Below are positions 36,638 to 46,483 of a stretch of DNA of 64,000 nt, one piece after another. Source of the DNA: Calothrix parasitica NIES-267 (lineage in GTDB: Bacteria > Cyanobacteriota > Cyanobacteriia > Cyanobacteriales > Nostocaceae); assembly GCF_002368095.1 (NCBI RefSeq), contig NZ_AP018227.1, positions 3,131,346 to 3,195,345 of the forward strand, written 5' to 3'. The position numbers were made by a program, and so were the translations under genes. How positions within the stretch are numbered: the first letter of the stretch is position 1; the number at the start of each line of letters is the position of its first letter. The notes beneath the pieces were generated by a model, which was not told the DNA's origin, did not search any database, and saw only the letters and a list, made by a program, of their open reading frames with translations.

Positions 36638-37921
36638 ATGAATCAACAAATATTGGGTCAACTTATTAGACTTGCAGAGAAAAGTTTCATCATCTTAGGT
36701 TTAACGTTCTTCTCTGGAGCATTTGGCATCAATTCTTTAGGTATGATAATTCCACCTGGTGTTGTTTCATTAGTCAGATATTTAATATGGGGAGCATCAA
36801 CAGCTTTAATAGTACTTTTATGGCAAAATACTCTCATTGCATTTAGTCGTAATTTTTTATTATTTTTATTAACAGGATTAGCTTACTTTTCTTTTATCTG
36901 GTCGCAAGACCCAGAGTTTACTTTATTTAATTCTAGAGAAGTCTTGATGATGACCTTTTTCGGGTTATATTTTGCGTCGAGATTTAGTTTAAAAGAAATT
37001 GTAGAGTTAATTGGATTAACTTTATTTATTGGATGTTTAACTAGTACGATTGTTGCTATGGTCATGCCGACAGTTGGCGCTCATATTGGAGATGACCATT
37101 CAGGAGCATGGAAAGGAATATACGGACATAAAAATAATTTTGGTAGCATGATGATTTTAATGTGGTTATCATTTTTTACGCTACCTAAAGATAATTCTCC
37201 GATATATAAATATATGGGAATTTTTCTTTCAATATTCTTGATATTAGTTTCAACTTCAAAAACATCTTTGGTAATATCTGTGTTATTGATATCAATGATG
37301 TTTTTCTACAAACACTTTCGCTGGCAAGGTAAAATCAGCGTCATTATTTTAGATATTGGTATATTAATTCTGGGATGTTTAAGTGTTTTTATAACTACTT
37401 ATTGGGTAGAAATTTTAACTGAGTTAGGAAGAGATTCTACTTTAACCGGAAGGACACCAATCTGGGGTGTAATGATACTCAAACTAATAGAAAGACCACT
37501 ATTAGGTTATGGACGGGGAGGTTTTTTTGCTCCTGGAAGTCCTTATGGATTTGAAGCAGGTCGAGTACTCCATGCTGGGTGGGCACCAGCCCACGGTCAT
37601 AATGGTTTTTTAGATTTAGCTATTGATTTTGGTTTGATTGGTTTAGCTATTTTTCTGATTAATTATTTTGCAACTTTTGCTCGCGGATTAAAACGTGCTT
37701 ATGCAACGAATAATCCAGAAGCTTTGTTTCCGCTAGCCTTTTTACTGTTCTTGGTATTGAACAATATCACAGAAAGTTTTTTGCTCTATCAAATAAATAT
37801 ATATTGGGTAATTTATGTAACTGTTGCCTTCTATTTGAATCAGAAAGAATCAACTTTTGATGAAGAATATGAAGAAGAATATATTAGTAATCAAAGGGAA
37901 AGGCATTTATATATTAATTAA
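36638..37921 (+). CDS. O-antigen ligase/Wzy-type polymerase
   Basis: 427-aa integral membrane protein with about ten hydrophobic segments and a large periplasmic loop containing RTPIWGVMI and LGYGRGGFFAPGSP ... HNGFLDLAIDFG, the pattern of the Wzy_C/O-antigen ligase family. It would polymerise lipid-linked repeats in the periplasm. The acidic cytosolic tail (FDEEYEEEYIS) is unusual and may be regulatory. It lies 64 bp after the GT2 gene. Start ATG at 36638. Confidence 0.85.
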   Translation: MNQQILGQLIRLAEKSFIILGLTFFSGAFGINSLGMIIPPGVVSLVRYLIWGASTALIVLLWQNTLIAFSRNFLLFLLTGLAYFSFIWSQDPEFTLFNSREVLMMTFFGLYFASRFSLKEIVELIGLTLFIGCLTSTIVAMVMPTVGAHIGDDHSGAWKGIYGHKNNFGSMMILMWLSFFTLPKDNSPIYKYMGIFLSIFLILVSTSKTSLVISVLLISMMFFYKHFRWQGKISVIILDIGILILGCLSVFITTYWVEILTELGRDSTLTGRTPIWGVMILKLIERPLLGYGRGGFFAPGSPYGFEAGRVLHAGWAPAHGHNGFLDLAIDFGLIGLAIFLINYFATFARGLKRAYATNNPEALFPLAFLLFLVLNNITESFLLYQINIYWVIYVTVAFYLNQKESTFDEEYEEEYISNQRERHLYIN

Positions 37922-38044
37922 AAATATTTTGAATGAATTCAAAGCTAATTGCTTGTCTTCATTGTGATTTTCACACAAACTTACTTCTACTTTATTTGTA
38001 TCTAAAAAGCGTATTTATCCCCATGAATCACGAAGGAATGACTA

Positions 38045-39052
38045 ATGAATAATATTGGAATTGTTGTAATTGGACGTAATGAAGGAAATCGCTTAAAAAT
38101 ATCTTTACTATCAGTTATAGGTGAGAACAGAACTGTAGTTTATGTTGATTCTGGTTCCACAGATGATAGCGTACAGCTAGCTAACTCTTTGGGTGCGAAG
38201 GTGGTAGAACTTGATATGTCTATTCCATTTTCTGCTGCTCGTGCAAGAAATACAGGACTTTTTCATCTGTTAAAAGTAAAACCTGATATGGAATTTATTC
38301 AGTTTTTGGATGGAGATTCCGAACTGATGGAAGGATGGTTGGAAAGCGCTGAAGCAGAGCTTGTTAATCAAAAAGATTTGGTAGTAGTATTTGGAAAGCT
38401 TAAGGAAAGATACCCAGAACGTTCTATTTACAATAGTTTTTGTAATGTCGAGTGGGACACTCCCGTAGGAGAAGCTTTAGCCTGTGGTGGTACGGCCATG
38501 ATGAGAGTGTCTGCTCTAGTGGAAATTGGAGGATATAACCCTAGTTTAATTGCTGGAGAAGAACCAGAAATGTGTGTTAGATTGCGTCGAAATGGCGGTC
38601 GCATTCTACGTATAAATGCTGATATGGCGTGGCATGATGCCGATATAACTCTTTTTAGCGAATGGTGGAAGCGGGAAATTCGCAACGGTCACGCTTACGC
38701 TCAAGGCTTTTGGTTACACGGTTTGAGCCGTCAAAGACATTGGGTAAGAGAAAGTTTAAGGTCTTGGTTCTGGGCTTTATTTTTACCCGCATTAGCTGTT
38801 ATTGGTTTAGTTCCTACCAAAGGATTGAGTATACTTTTACTTTTAATCGCTTATACTGTACTGGGTTTTCGAGTATTTTTAAGAACGCAAAATAAAGGCT
38901 TTAATTCCAAAGATGCAATGCTTTATGCAGTGTTTTGCGGTGTACTAGAAAAATATCCGAAATTAATCGGTCAAATTCAATTTTACATATTCAAATTGTT
39001 AAAACGACAGCGTAAAGTTGTTGATTATAAAAATACAGCTTCAGCGAATTAA
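38045..39052 (+). CDS. Glycosyltransferase family 2
   Basis: 335-aa GT-A enzyme. The nucleotide-binding start is VVIGRNEGNRLKISLLSV; VDSGSTDDSVQLA and the metal site FLDGDSE follow, then ACGGTAMMRVSALVEIGGY and E-E-P-E-M-C typical of WcaA/rhamnosyl-transferase-like enzymes. One C-terminal hydrophobic hairpin (about 250-285) ties it to the membrane. AAGGA lies 9 bases before the ATG. The donor sugar cannot be read. Confidence 0.85.
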   Translation: MNNIGIVVIGRNEGNRLKISLLSVIGENRTVVYVDSGSTDDSVQLANSLGAKVVELDMSIPFSAARARNTGLFHLLKVKPDMEFIQFLDGDSELMEGWLESAEAELVNQKDLVVVFGKLKERYPERSIYNSFCNVEWDTPVGEALACGGTAMMRVSALVEIGGYNPSLIAGEEPEMCVRLRRNGGRILRINADMAWHDADITLFSEWWKREIRNGHAYAQGFWLHGLSRQRHWVRESLRSWFWALFLPALAVIGLVPTKGLSILLLLIAYTVLGFRVFLRTQNKGFNSKDAMLYAVFCGVLEKYPKLIGQIQFYIFKLLKRQRKVVDYKNTASAN

Positions 39053-39056
39053 ATAA

Positions 39057-39168
39057 GTAGGAAGTAGGAAGTAGTAAGTAATAAGTAATGAGTAGTGAGT
39101 AGTGAAAATTAAATTTTCAATAAGACAATCCAAAATCCAAAATCTAAAATCTAAAATCTAAAATCCAA
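39057..39168. repeat. Period-7 repeats up to the next start codon
   Basis: AAGTAGG/AAGTAAT units followed by AAAATCT/AAAATCC units run to within a few bases of the ATG at 39169, leaving no Shine-Dalgarno sequence. The same arrangement precedes the flippase gene (44940-44965). Confidence 0.8.
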
Positions 39169-40221
39169 ATGACCACCACACTAAAATCCGCAGTTATCGG
39201 TACTGGAGCAATATCTAAAGAACATCTGAGCTTCATTTCTAAATCGGAAAGCGCTCATTTGGCTGGTGTTTGCGACCTTTCGCGAGCGTCAGCTAAATAT
39301 GCTGCAAATCGTTTTGGTGCTGATTCGCTTTATACCAATTACAATCAAATGTTGGATGAGGTTAAACCTGATGTTGTTCACATCTTGACTCCACCTCACA
39401 CTCACAAAAAAATTGCTAAAGATTGTTTAGCTGCTGGAGTACATGTATTTTGCGAAAAACCCATCACCCCAACTTATGATGAATTTCAAGAGCTTTCCAG
39501 TTTTGCTCGGTCTTGCGATCGCACTTTAATTGAGAATCATAATTACTGCTTTAATAGTAAAATTCTGGCTATCCAAAAGTTAATTCAAGAGGACATCCTC
39601 GGAGAAGTGCAGGAAGTCGAAGTCCGTGTAGCGCTTGATGTTAGGGATGGTGGAATATTCGCAGACGAAAATCTACCCAATCCTATCCATAAAATGCCAG
39701 CAGGAGTAATTCATGATTTTATCACCCATATTTCTTCCTTGGTAGTGCGCTTTATACCGGATGTAGACCGAGTTGCAGCTGCATGGAGCAATCATGGTGG
39801 AGGAGATTTATTTAAATATGATGATTTGGATGCAACAGTAATTGCAGGTTCCGCACATGCGCGAATTCGTTTTAGCAGTCATACTTTACCTAGAGGTTTT
39901 TATGTGACAGTAAGAGGTTCTAAAGGTTATGCTGAAACAGATTTATTCCAGCCTCATTTACGTTGTGTAATACCACGTGCCGGAGATGCGCTATCACCAT
40001 TAATCAATCATTTTGCCAACGGATGTGATTTTATTGGTTCATCTTTCATCAACTTTCGCAACAAGATTATGCAGAAAACACCTTATGAAGGTATGCATAG
40101 GCTATTAGATGAAACTTATAAAGCATTGATTAATGATAAAGAACCGCCAATTAATTTTGAAGATATAGAGCGTACAAATCGATTGGTTAATGCTTTATTA
40201 AATATTGAAAATAGATTTTGA
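39169..40221 (+). CDS. Gfo/Idh/MocA-family oxidoreductase
   Basis: 350-aa NAD(P)-dependent dehydrogenase acting on a sugar or nucleotide sugar. The N-terminal Rossmann domain has VIGTGAISKEHL and FCEKPITP (the E-K-P catalytic motif, about residue 97). The C-terminal alpha/beta domain has HDFITHISSLVV supplying the usual catalytic His/Asp. Together with the next gene it probably makes or modifies a sugar for the polymer, or acts on sugar ketones. Substrate unknown. Confidence 0.85.
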   Translation: MTTTLKSAVIGTGAISKEHLSFISKSESAHLAGVCDLSRASAKYAANRFGADSLYTNYNQMLDEVKPDVVHILTPPHTHKKIAKDCLAAGVHVFCEKPITPTYDEFQELSSFARSCDRTLIENHNYCFNSKILAIQKLIQEDILGEVQEVEVRVALDVRDGGIFADENLPNPIHKMPAGVIHDFITHISSLVVRFIPDVDRVAAAWSNHGGGDLFKYDDLDATVIAGSAHARIRFSSHTLPRGFYVTVRGSKGYAETDLFQPHLRCVIPRAGDALSPLINHFANGCDFIGSSFINFRNKIMQKTPYEGMHRLLDETYKALINDKEPPINFEDIERTNRLVNALLNIENRF

Positions 40222-40295
40222 AAATAAAGGATTAGGGAGTAGGTAAGAGGGAACGGGAAACAGAATTTATATAGTTAACAACAGGTAATAATCAG

Positions 40296-41357
40296 ATGAA
40301 ATTATTAATAACAGGTGCGTCAGGATTTGTAGGACAGTATGTTGTTGCTGAAGCATTACGAAGAGGACATCAAGTACGTGCTGTTGTTCGTCCTGCTAGT
40401 AATGAAAAACGCTTAGTTTGGCACAATCACCCAAATCTTGAACTGGTTCGTCTGGATTTGCGACGTAAAAGTGGTATCTCCGAAGCACTGCAAGATGTAG
40501 ATGCTGCAATCCATTTGGCAGCGGCAAAAGAAGGAGACTTTTATACTAGATTTGCCGGTACAGTCATCGCAACCGAAAATTTGCTTGATGCCATGGTAGA
40601 AGCAAATATGATGCGACTGGTTAACATCAGCACCTTCTCAGTGTATGATTATCTTCGCAGTCCATCGGGAACAACAATCACAGAAAAATCACTGATTGAA
40701 AGCGACCCTTTGGAACGCGATGAATACGCTCAGACTAAACTTCTTCAAGAGGAATTAGTCCGCGAATTTGAACAAAATCATAACGCTCAAGTAACAACTA
40801 TTCGTCCGGGATTAATCTACGGAAGAGATAACCTATTGAGTAGTTTACTCGGTGGACAATTAACCAACAACTTATGGCTGCGAATTGGCGGTTATGCCAC
40901 AATGCCATTAACATATATCGAAAATTGTGCGGAAGCAATTGTTTTGGCTGCTGAGCGCTCCCAAGCAATTAACCAAACCATTAATATTGTCGATGACAAC
41001 TTACCAACCCAAAGAGCTTATGTCAAAAAACTAAAAGAATTTAAATATCCCCTACCCAAATGGATTCCTATTAATTGGAAGTTAATGCGTTCGGTAGCTT
41101 GGACATTTTGGAAATACAACAAAGTCGTATTAAAAGGAAAAGCAAGATTACCAGGTATAGCAAATCCGGTCATTCTAGATGCTAGATTCAAGCATTTTCG
41201 CTTTGATAATATCCTGGCCAAAGAAATTTTAAACTGGAAGCCAAAATACTCCCTCGATACAGCAATAGAACGTAGTTGTAGCAACGACGAACTATTAAAC
41301 GTAAAGCATTCAACTAATACTGCTGAAGAATTATTAGCTGTTGGAGTTGGAAATTAA
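40296..41357 (+). CDS. NAD-dependent epimerase/dehydratase (extended SDR)
   Basis: 353-aa extended short-chain dehydrogenase. TGASGFVGQYV (about 7-17) is the Rossmann loop, NISTFSVYDY carries the Ser/Thr, and Y-A-Q-T-K (about 148-152, DEYAQTKLLQEE) is the catalytic Tyr-x3-Lys. LTYIENCAEAIVLAAE and RPGLIYGRDN are typical of nucleotide-sugar epimerases or dehydratases. It lies 75 bp after the Gfo/Idh gene and is likely co-transcribed. Product sugar not determined. Confidence 0.85.
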   Translation: MKLLITGASGFVGQYVVAEALRRGHQVRAVVRPASNEKRLVWHNHPNLELVRLDLRRKSGISEALQDVDAAIHLAAAKEGDFYTRFAGTVIATENLLDAMVEANMMRLVNISTFSVYDYLRSPSGTTITEKSLIESDPLERDEYAQTKLLQEELVREFEQNHNAQVTTIRPGLIYGRDNLLSSLLGGQLTNNLWLRIGGYATMPLTYIENCAEAIVLAAERSQAINQTINIVDDNLPTQRAYVKKLKEFKYPLPKWIPINWKLMRSVAWTFWKYNKVVLKGKARLPGIANPVILDARFKHFRFDNILAKEILNWKPKYSLDTAIERSCSNDELLNVKHSTNTAEELLAVGVGN

Positions 41358-41462
41358 GAGTTAGGAGTTAAGAGTTAGGAGTTAAGAATTAGGAGTTAAG
41401 AGTTAGGAGTTAGGAGTTAGGAGTTAAGAGTTAGGAGTTAGGAATTAAGAGTTAGAAATTAG
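41358..41462. repeat. Period-7 tandem repeats (GAGTTAG type)
   Basis: About fourteen GAGTTAG/GAGTTAA heptamers lie between the epimerase and the next glycosyltransferase. The same unit occurs at 60683-60765 and 60915-60945. Confidence 0.85.
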
Positions 41463-41504
41463 ATAAATTTCTGATAACTGTTGACTGTTCACTGATAACT
41501 GTTT

Positions 41505-42806
41505 ATGCGTATTGCTTATTTAACTGGTGAATATCCGAGAGCGACTGATACTTTTATTCAGCGAGAAGTTGCGAATTTACGCTCGATGGGTGCTGATGTA
41601 GATACTTTCTCGATTCGTCGCACGAGTGACGAACATATTGTTGGAGAGGAACAAAAAATAGAGCGCGACCGGACTTTTTATATTCTTCCTACGAATATCA
41701 TTAATTTAACTTTAGCGCATCTAAATTTACTATTTTCTTCTCCTAAAAAATACTTAGCAACAATTAAACTCGCATGGTCTACAAGTCAACCGGGACTGCG
41801 TGGTTTATTTTATCAATTTTTCTACTTTTTGGAAGCAGCTATTGTTGCTTATCAAATCAAACAAAGACAAATTGAGCATTTACATAACCATATTGCCGAA
41901 GCTAGTGGAACTGTAGCGATGCTGGCTGCAAAAATGGGAAATTTTAGCTATAGTTTCACGTTGCACGGACCGGGAATTTTTTTTAAACCGTATCAATGGC
42001 GACTTGATGAAAAAATCAAGCAAGCTCTATTTGTGTGTTGTATAAGTAACTATGCTCGCAGTCAGGGGATGATATTTGCACCTACTGAAAAATGGAATAG
42101 AATGCATATAATCCATTGCGGAGTTGACCCTTATTTATTTGATGTGGTTTCTCATCAACAACCAGGGAAACGCTTACTCTATGTAGGAAGAATAGCTGCT
42201 GCAAAAGGATTACCAATTTTACTTGAAAGTCTGATTATTCTGAAAAAACAGCATCCCGATATATTATTAACTGTCGTTGGTGATGGTTCAGACCGTAAAG
42301 ATTTGGAAGCAATGACTGGTGAGTTGGGATTAAGTCAAAATGTAGATTTCGTTGGCTATAAATCTCAAACCGAAGTCAGAAAATATTTCCAAGAAACCGA
42401 TGTATTTGTAATGTCCAGTTTTGCTGAAGGAATACCAGTTGTATTGATGGAAGCAATGGCTGCTGGTGTCCCGGTGGTAGCAACTCAAATCGCAGGGATT
42501 AGCGAGTTGGTGGAAGATGGTATTAATGGCTATTTAGTTCCACCCGGTGAGTCTCATCTTTTGACAATTCGTATCGAAGAATTACTCAAAGATTGCGAAT
42601 TACGAACAAAATTTGGAACTGCTGGAAGAGCAAAAGTAGAGAAAGATTTTAACGTACAACATGAAGCAGCACGACTTTATCAAGTGATGAATAGTGCTTT
42701 ACAAAATCAAGTCGAATCTATTCGACCAACTTATCAAGGTAAATGTATTTCTTTGGCTAGTAGCTCAACAACAACTGCTTCTGTTTATAGCGGTATACAT
42801 AGTTAG
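41505..42806 (+). CDS. Glycosyltransferase family 4
   Basis: 433-aa GT-B retaining transferase resembling colanic-acid WcaL-type enzymes. N-terminal acceptor domain: LTGEYPRATDTFIQREV (about 5-21) and LHNHIAEASGTVAML. Donor domain: LLYVGRIAAAKGLPILL and the E-x7-E motif AEGIPVVLMEAMAAGVPVV (about 305-324). The last 30 residues (SSSTTTASVYSG) look disordered. Start ATG at 41505, no clear ribosome site. Confidence 0.85.
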   Translation: MRIAYLTGEYPRATDTFIQREVANLRSMGADVDTFSIRRTSDEHIVGEEQKIERDRTFYILPTNIINLTLAHLNLLFSSPKKYLATIKLAWSTSQPGLRGLFYQFFYFLEAAIVAYQIKQRQIEHLHNHIAEASGTVAMLAAKMGNFSYSFTLHGPGIFFKPYQWRLDEKIKQALFVCCISNYARSQGMIFAPTEKWNRMHIIHCGVDPYLFDVVSHQQPGKRLLYVGRIAAAKGLPILLESLIILKKQHPDILLTVVGDGSDRKDLEAMTGELGLSQNVDFVGYKSQTEVRKYFQETDVFVMSSFAEGIPVVLMEAMAAGVPVVATQIAGISELVEDGINGYLVPPGESHLLTIRIEELLKDCELRTKFGTAGRAKVEKDFNVQHEAARLYQVMNSALQNQVESIRPTYQGKCISLASSSTTTASVYSGIHS

Positions 42807-42980
42807 ACAATATTTCTATATATATTTTTTTGTATAAAAACAGAAGCTAGAGACAGTTAATTTTTTTAAATCAATATTGGAACATAGACTTCCAAGCATC
42901 TTCTATATATTGAAGATTATCCGACTAAGAAAACCTCATCTTTTTATCTAAGTGTTTCACCTGTTAACAAGAACATAAAA

Positions 42981-44150
42981 ATGAAATATCACCTTGCACT
43001 AAATACGACTTCCGATGTTGAAAGTTTTGTCTCAAAAACAAAGTCTGGTAAATTTCCCGGTCATGTAATGTGGGAAATTAGTCAAACTCTCAAAGCGAAG
43101 ATTTATCAGCCAATCAACCCAGAAGTCTTACCAAGAGATAGAAAATTATCAAAGATTATTGGTTCCCCAGAATGCTGGGCTTTAGCACGTCAGCTATCAG
43201 AGAAACTCGACGATAATGACGTTATATATTGCGATGGAGAACATTTAGGTATTCCTATTGCAAGTCTTTGCAGTAAAAAACAGAAGCGACCTAAAATAGC
43301 CGTACTTTTTCATAACATAAACCGACCAAAAGGTTATGTAGCTTTAAATGCATTTCAAATTGAAAGCTCAATTGATTTATTTGTAACTGGTACGAATTCG
43401 CAAACAAAATTTCTGCGTCGTTATTTGAATTTACCCAAACACCGTGTTTTTCAAATTCCTTCTCACCCATCCACAGATACATCTTTCTTTATTCCAAAAC
43501 CAGTATCGCGGGAAAAAGTACGTCCTTTAATTGCAAGTGGTGGGCTAGAAAAACGAGATTATAAAACTCTGGCTAATGCAATAAATGATTTAAAAGTTGA
43601 TGTCAAGATTTGCGCTTTTTCACCGAATAAAACTGCATCGAAAAGAACCTTTCCGGCAATAATGCCCAAAAATATGTATTGCGGTTTTTATGAATGGGAA
43701 GATTTAGTGCAGCTTTACTGCGATGCTGACTTAGTAGTTTTACCTCTTTTAAACAATAATTATCAAGCTGGACTTAGCACTTTATTTGAAGCAATGGCTT
43801 GTAGAAGACCTGTAATAGTTACACGTTCTCCGAAGGCTGGAATTATTAATAATCTAATTGATTCAGGTATTGTAACTGGTGTAAGTAGTGGCAACTCTGC
43901 TCAATTAAAGCAAGCAATTCAAAATCTTTTGCATAGCCCCGAACAGGCTGACAAACAAGCTCAATTAGGTTACGAATTTGTATGTAAATATCATAATCAT
44001 AACCAGTATATTCAAGATTTAACTACAAAGTTTGTATCTACATTCGGAAATATAGATAATCATCAGGTTTTAATCAAAGAAAATATACAGGATTTACAGA
44101 CATTTTCTTATACAAAAAGCGCGCTTGATAGCCAACAAACTATCTTTTAA
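42981..44150 (+). CDS. Glycosyltransferase (GT-B, family 4-like)
   Basis: 389-aa GT-B protein. The C-terminal half carries the donor-binding pattern PLLNNNYQAGLSTLFEAMACRRPVIVT (about 255-282), where the first Glu of the usual E-x7-E is replaced (QAGLSTLFE), and a preceding LIASGGLEKRDY. The N-terminus is divergent. Thus it is a distant or donor-shifted member; activity is probable, donor unknown. It is followed 12 bp later by the acyltransferase gene, so the two are tightly coupled. Confidence 0.75.
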   Translation: MKYHLALNTTSDVESFVSKTKSGKFPGHVMWEISQTLKAKIYQPINPEVLPRDRKLSKIIGSPECWALARQLSEKLDDNDVIYCDGEHLGIPIASLCSKKQKRPKIAVLFHNINRPKGYVALNAFQIESSIDLFVTGTNSQTKFLRRYLNLPKHRVFQIPSHPSTDTSFFIPKPVSREKVRPLIASGGLEKRDYKTLANAINDLKVDVKICAFSPNKTASKRTFPAIMPKNMYCGFYEWEDLVQLYCDADLVVLPLLNNNYQAGLSTLFEAMACRRPVIVTRSPKAGIINNLIDSGIVTGVSSGNSAQLKQAIQNLLHSPEQADKQAQLGYEFVCKYHNHNQYIQDLTTKFVSTFGNIDNHQVLIKENIQDLQTFSYTKSALDSQQTIF

Positions 44151-44162
44151 AATTTATTATCT

Positions 44163-44840
44163 ATGCTGGCACAATTTAATGCTGATTGTGAACCATTAAC
44201 AACTCCACCTACAACTCAATCTCGTATTTTAGAGTTAGTTGTATTTAACCTTTTCGGATTCATTCCTCATCCACTCGGAACCTTATTAAGAAAGCTGATA
44301 TATCCTTTAACATTGGCTCATGTCGGTCAAAAACTAAGTATTTTTCAAGGTGTGGAACTTCTTGGTGCTAGAGCTATGGAATTCGGCCATAATGTTCAAA
44401 TTCTTCGCGACACTCGCTTAGAAATTAAAAATATCAACAGCTTTATATATCTTGGTAACGGAGTTTGTTTAGACCGTGGTGTCGATATTCGTACTGCTGG
44501 ACCCGATTGTTGGATAGAAATTGGCGACAATTCTTACCTTGGTCCCTATGTATGTATGGCTGGCCCAGGTCACATAAAAATCGGTAATAACTGTCTAATT
44601 GCTTCACATTCTGGTGTTTACGCAAATAATCATCGAGATTATGGATTAAGCCGCGAAGGAATTGAAATCGAAGATAACTGTTGGATAGGTAGCGGAGTTC
44701 GCATATTAGATGGAGTAACTATCGGTAGGGGAAGTGTAATTGGTGCTGGTTCAGTTGTGAGTAAAAACATTCCTCGTGATTCCATCGCAGTCGGAGTACC
44801 CGCAAAAGTTATCAAACGGAGTAAAAATGGTGCAGCTTGA
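44163..44840 (+). CDS. Left-handed beta-helix acyltransferase (O-acetyltransferase)
   Basis: 225-aa hexapeptide-repeat transferase. Repeats run from about 95 to 215 (IEIGDNSYLGPYV, IKIGNNCLIASHSGVYANNH with the catalytic-type His, IEIEDNCWIGSGVRILDGVTIGRGSVIGAGSVV) and end VGVPAKVIKR, the classic WbbJ/NeuD-like finish. It probably O-acetylates a sugar of the repeat unit with acetyl-CoA. The N-terminal 60 residues are hydrophobic in part. It overlaps operon-style with the preceding GT (12-bp gap). Confidence 0.88.
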   Translation: MLAQFNADCEPLTTPPTTQSRILELVVFNLFGFIPHPLGTLLRKLIYPLTLAHVGQKLSIFQGVELLGARAMEFGHNVQILRDTRLEIKNINSFIYLGNGVCLDRGVDIRTAGPDCWIEIGDNSYLGPYVCMAGPGHIKIGNNCLIASHSGVYANNHRDYGLSREGIEIEDNCWIGSGVRILDGVTIGRGSVIGAGSVVSKNIPRDSIAVGVPAKVIKRSKNGAA

Positions 44841-44896
44841 ATATATATGGGGAGACAAGGGGATAAAAATCCATAACTCCTAACTCCCAACTCCTG

Positions 44897-44923
44897 TAGA
44901 GATGTAGCAGTGCTACATCTCTA
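44897..44923. repeat. Dispersed hairpin TAGAGATGTAGC-AGT-GCTACATCTCTA
   Basis: A perfect 12-bp stem with a 3-base loop; a variant of the GTAGAGACGTAGC palindrome family seen after gcvP and in the MITEs. It is followed by AAAATTTT but lacks a clean T run. Confidence 0.75.
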
Positions 44924-44965
44924 AAATTTTCAATCCGAAATCCAAAATCTAAAATCTAAAATCGA

Positions 44966-46309
44966 ATGACTTCTTTAAAAACACAAGCCGTTCGCGGTGC
45001 AATTTGGACAACAGCGGCTTTTGGTGCAAAATATATTCTCAGATTTGGCAATAATCTAGTTTTGACTCGTCTATTACAACCAGAGTTTTTTGGTTTAATG
45101 GCTCTAGTTACAACTTTTAGAATGGGTCTAGAATTATTTTCGGATATTGGTATTTCTCAAAATATAGTTAATAGTAAACGAGGTGACGACCCAGTTTTTT
45201 TGAATACTGCTTGGACTTTACAAGCAATGCGCGGTGTAATTATTTGGCTGATTTGCGTAGTATTTATTACTTTTCCAGCAGCACATTTCTATAACGATAA
45301 ACGCTTGTTAGTATTAATTCCGATTTCTGTAATGTACTCGGTTTTTGAAGGATTTAGCTCTACTAGCATTCATACTCTCCATCGACGTATGGAATTAGGT
45401 AAACTTTCACTCTACGAACTGGCATTGCAAATCAGTTTTTTTGCAACCTTAATTGGATTAGTTTACTTTTCTCCTACAATCTGGTCTTTAGCAATTGGAG
45501 GTGCCATTGCAGGAATATATAAAGCAGTTAGTAGTTTTTGGCTAATACCAGGTTATACTAACAAATTTACATGGGAAAAAGAGGCAGTAAAAGAAATTTT
45601 ATCCTTTGGTAAATGGATGTTTGCTGCATCTGGATTAATGTTTGCAGCCGAACAAGCTGACCGTCTAGTTTTAGCGAAGTTACTATCATTTCAAGTATTA
45701 GGTATTTATACAGTAGCTTATACTTTAGCGAGTATTCCCAAAGAAGTAATTAGACAATTAAGTAATAAAGTTATTTTTCCTACTATTTCTAAAAATCGAG
45801 ATTTACCAAGGACTAGTTTAAGAGCCAAAATCCTTAAACAAAGAAGATTAATATTATTAGGATGTGGAATTATATTGGCTGCATTAGTAACTGTTGGTGA
45901 TTTAATTATTAATTTGCTCTACGACCAAAGATATATTGCAGCTACTTGGATGATGCCGATTTTATGCTGCGGAATGTGGTTTTCTTTGCTGTTTTATACT
46001 ATTAGCCCCGCACTTCTAGCAATTGGTAAACCTCTATATTCAGCACAAAGTAATTTTGCTAGATTCGCAATTATTCTCTTAGCCGTACCCATTGCACATC
46101 AAAGCTTTGGAGTTATAGGAGCAATTAGCATTATTGCATTCAGCGATTTACCTTTGTATATAGTTAATCTTTACGGACTTTGGCAAGAAAAGCTTTTTTG
46201 TTTGGCTCAAGATTTTCAAACAACTGGCTTTTTTGTCGGTATTCTTAGTTTATTTTTGTTTATTCGCTATAGCTTAGGTCTGGGATTCCCAATCGAACAA
46301 TTATTTTAA
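44966..46309 (+). CDS. Wzx-type polysaccharide flippase
   Basis: 447-aa membrane protein of the MOP superfamily with about 12-14 hydrophobic segments. It opens RGAIWTTAAFGAKYILRFGNNLVLTRLLQPEFFGLMALV, the standard start of oligosaccharide flippases. It would carry the finished lipid-linked repeat unit across the cytoplasmic membrane for Wzy. The ATG follows directly on AAAATCT heptamers and has no clear ribosome site. A decayed copy of its last 65 bp lies at 47776-47840. Confidence 0.88.
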   Translation: MTSLKTQAVRGAIWTTAAFGAKYILRFGNNLVLTRLLQPEFFGLMALVTTFRMGLELFSDIGISQNIVNSKRGDDPVFLNTAWTLQAMRGVIIWLICVVFITFPAAHFYNDKRLLVLIPISVMYSVFEGFSSTSIHTLHRRMELGKLSLYELALQISFFATLIGLVYFSPTIWSLAIGGAIAGIYKAVSSFWLIPGYTNKFTWEKEAVKEILSFGKWMFAASGLMFAAEQADRLVLAKLLSFQVLGIYTVAYTLASIPKEVIRQLSNKVIFPTISKNRDLPRTSLRAKILKQRRLILLGCGIILAALVTVGDLIINLLYDQRYIAATWMMPILCCGMWFSLLFYTISPALLAIGKPLYSAQSNFARFAIILLAVPIAHQSFGVIGAISIIAFSDLPLYIVNLYGLWQEKLFCLAQDFQTTGFFVGILSLFLFIRYSLGLGFPIEQLF

Positions 46310-46483
46310 CTAGGATTTATACAAACAGTATGTAACTACAAATAGTTAGATAAAATTTATTTTTTCTAAAGCACATAAATATAATTGAACACTGCCGATT
46401 ATTTGTATCCTAAATTACTTGTGCTTACAAAAAAAGGTAAGTAATATAAATGACTTGTAACATCTAAATAGTGAAAATAATAA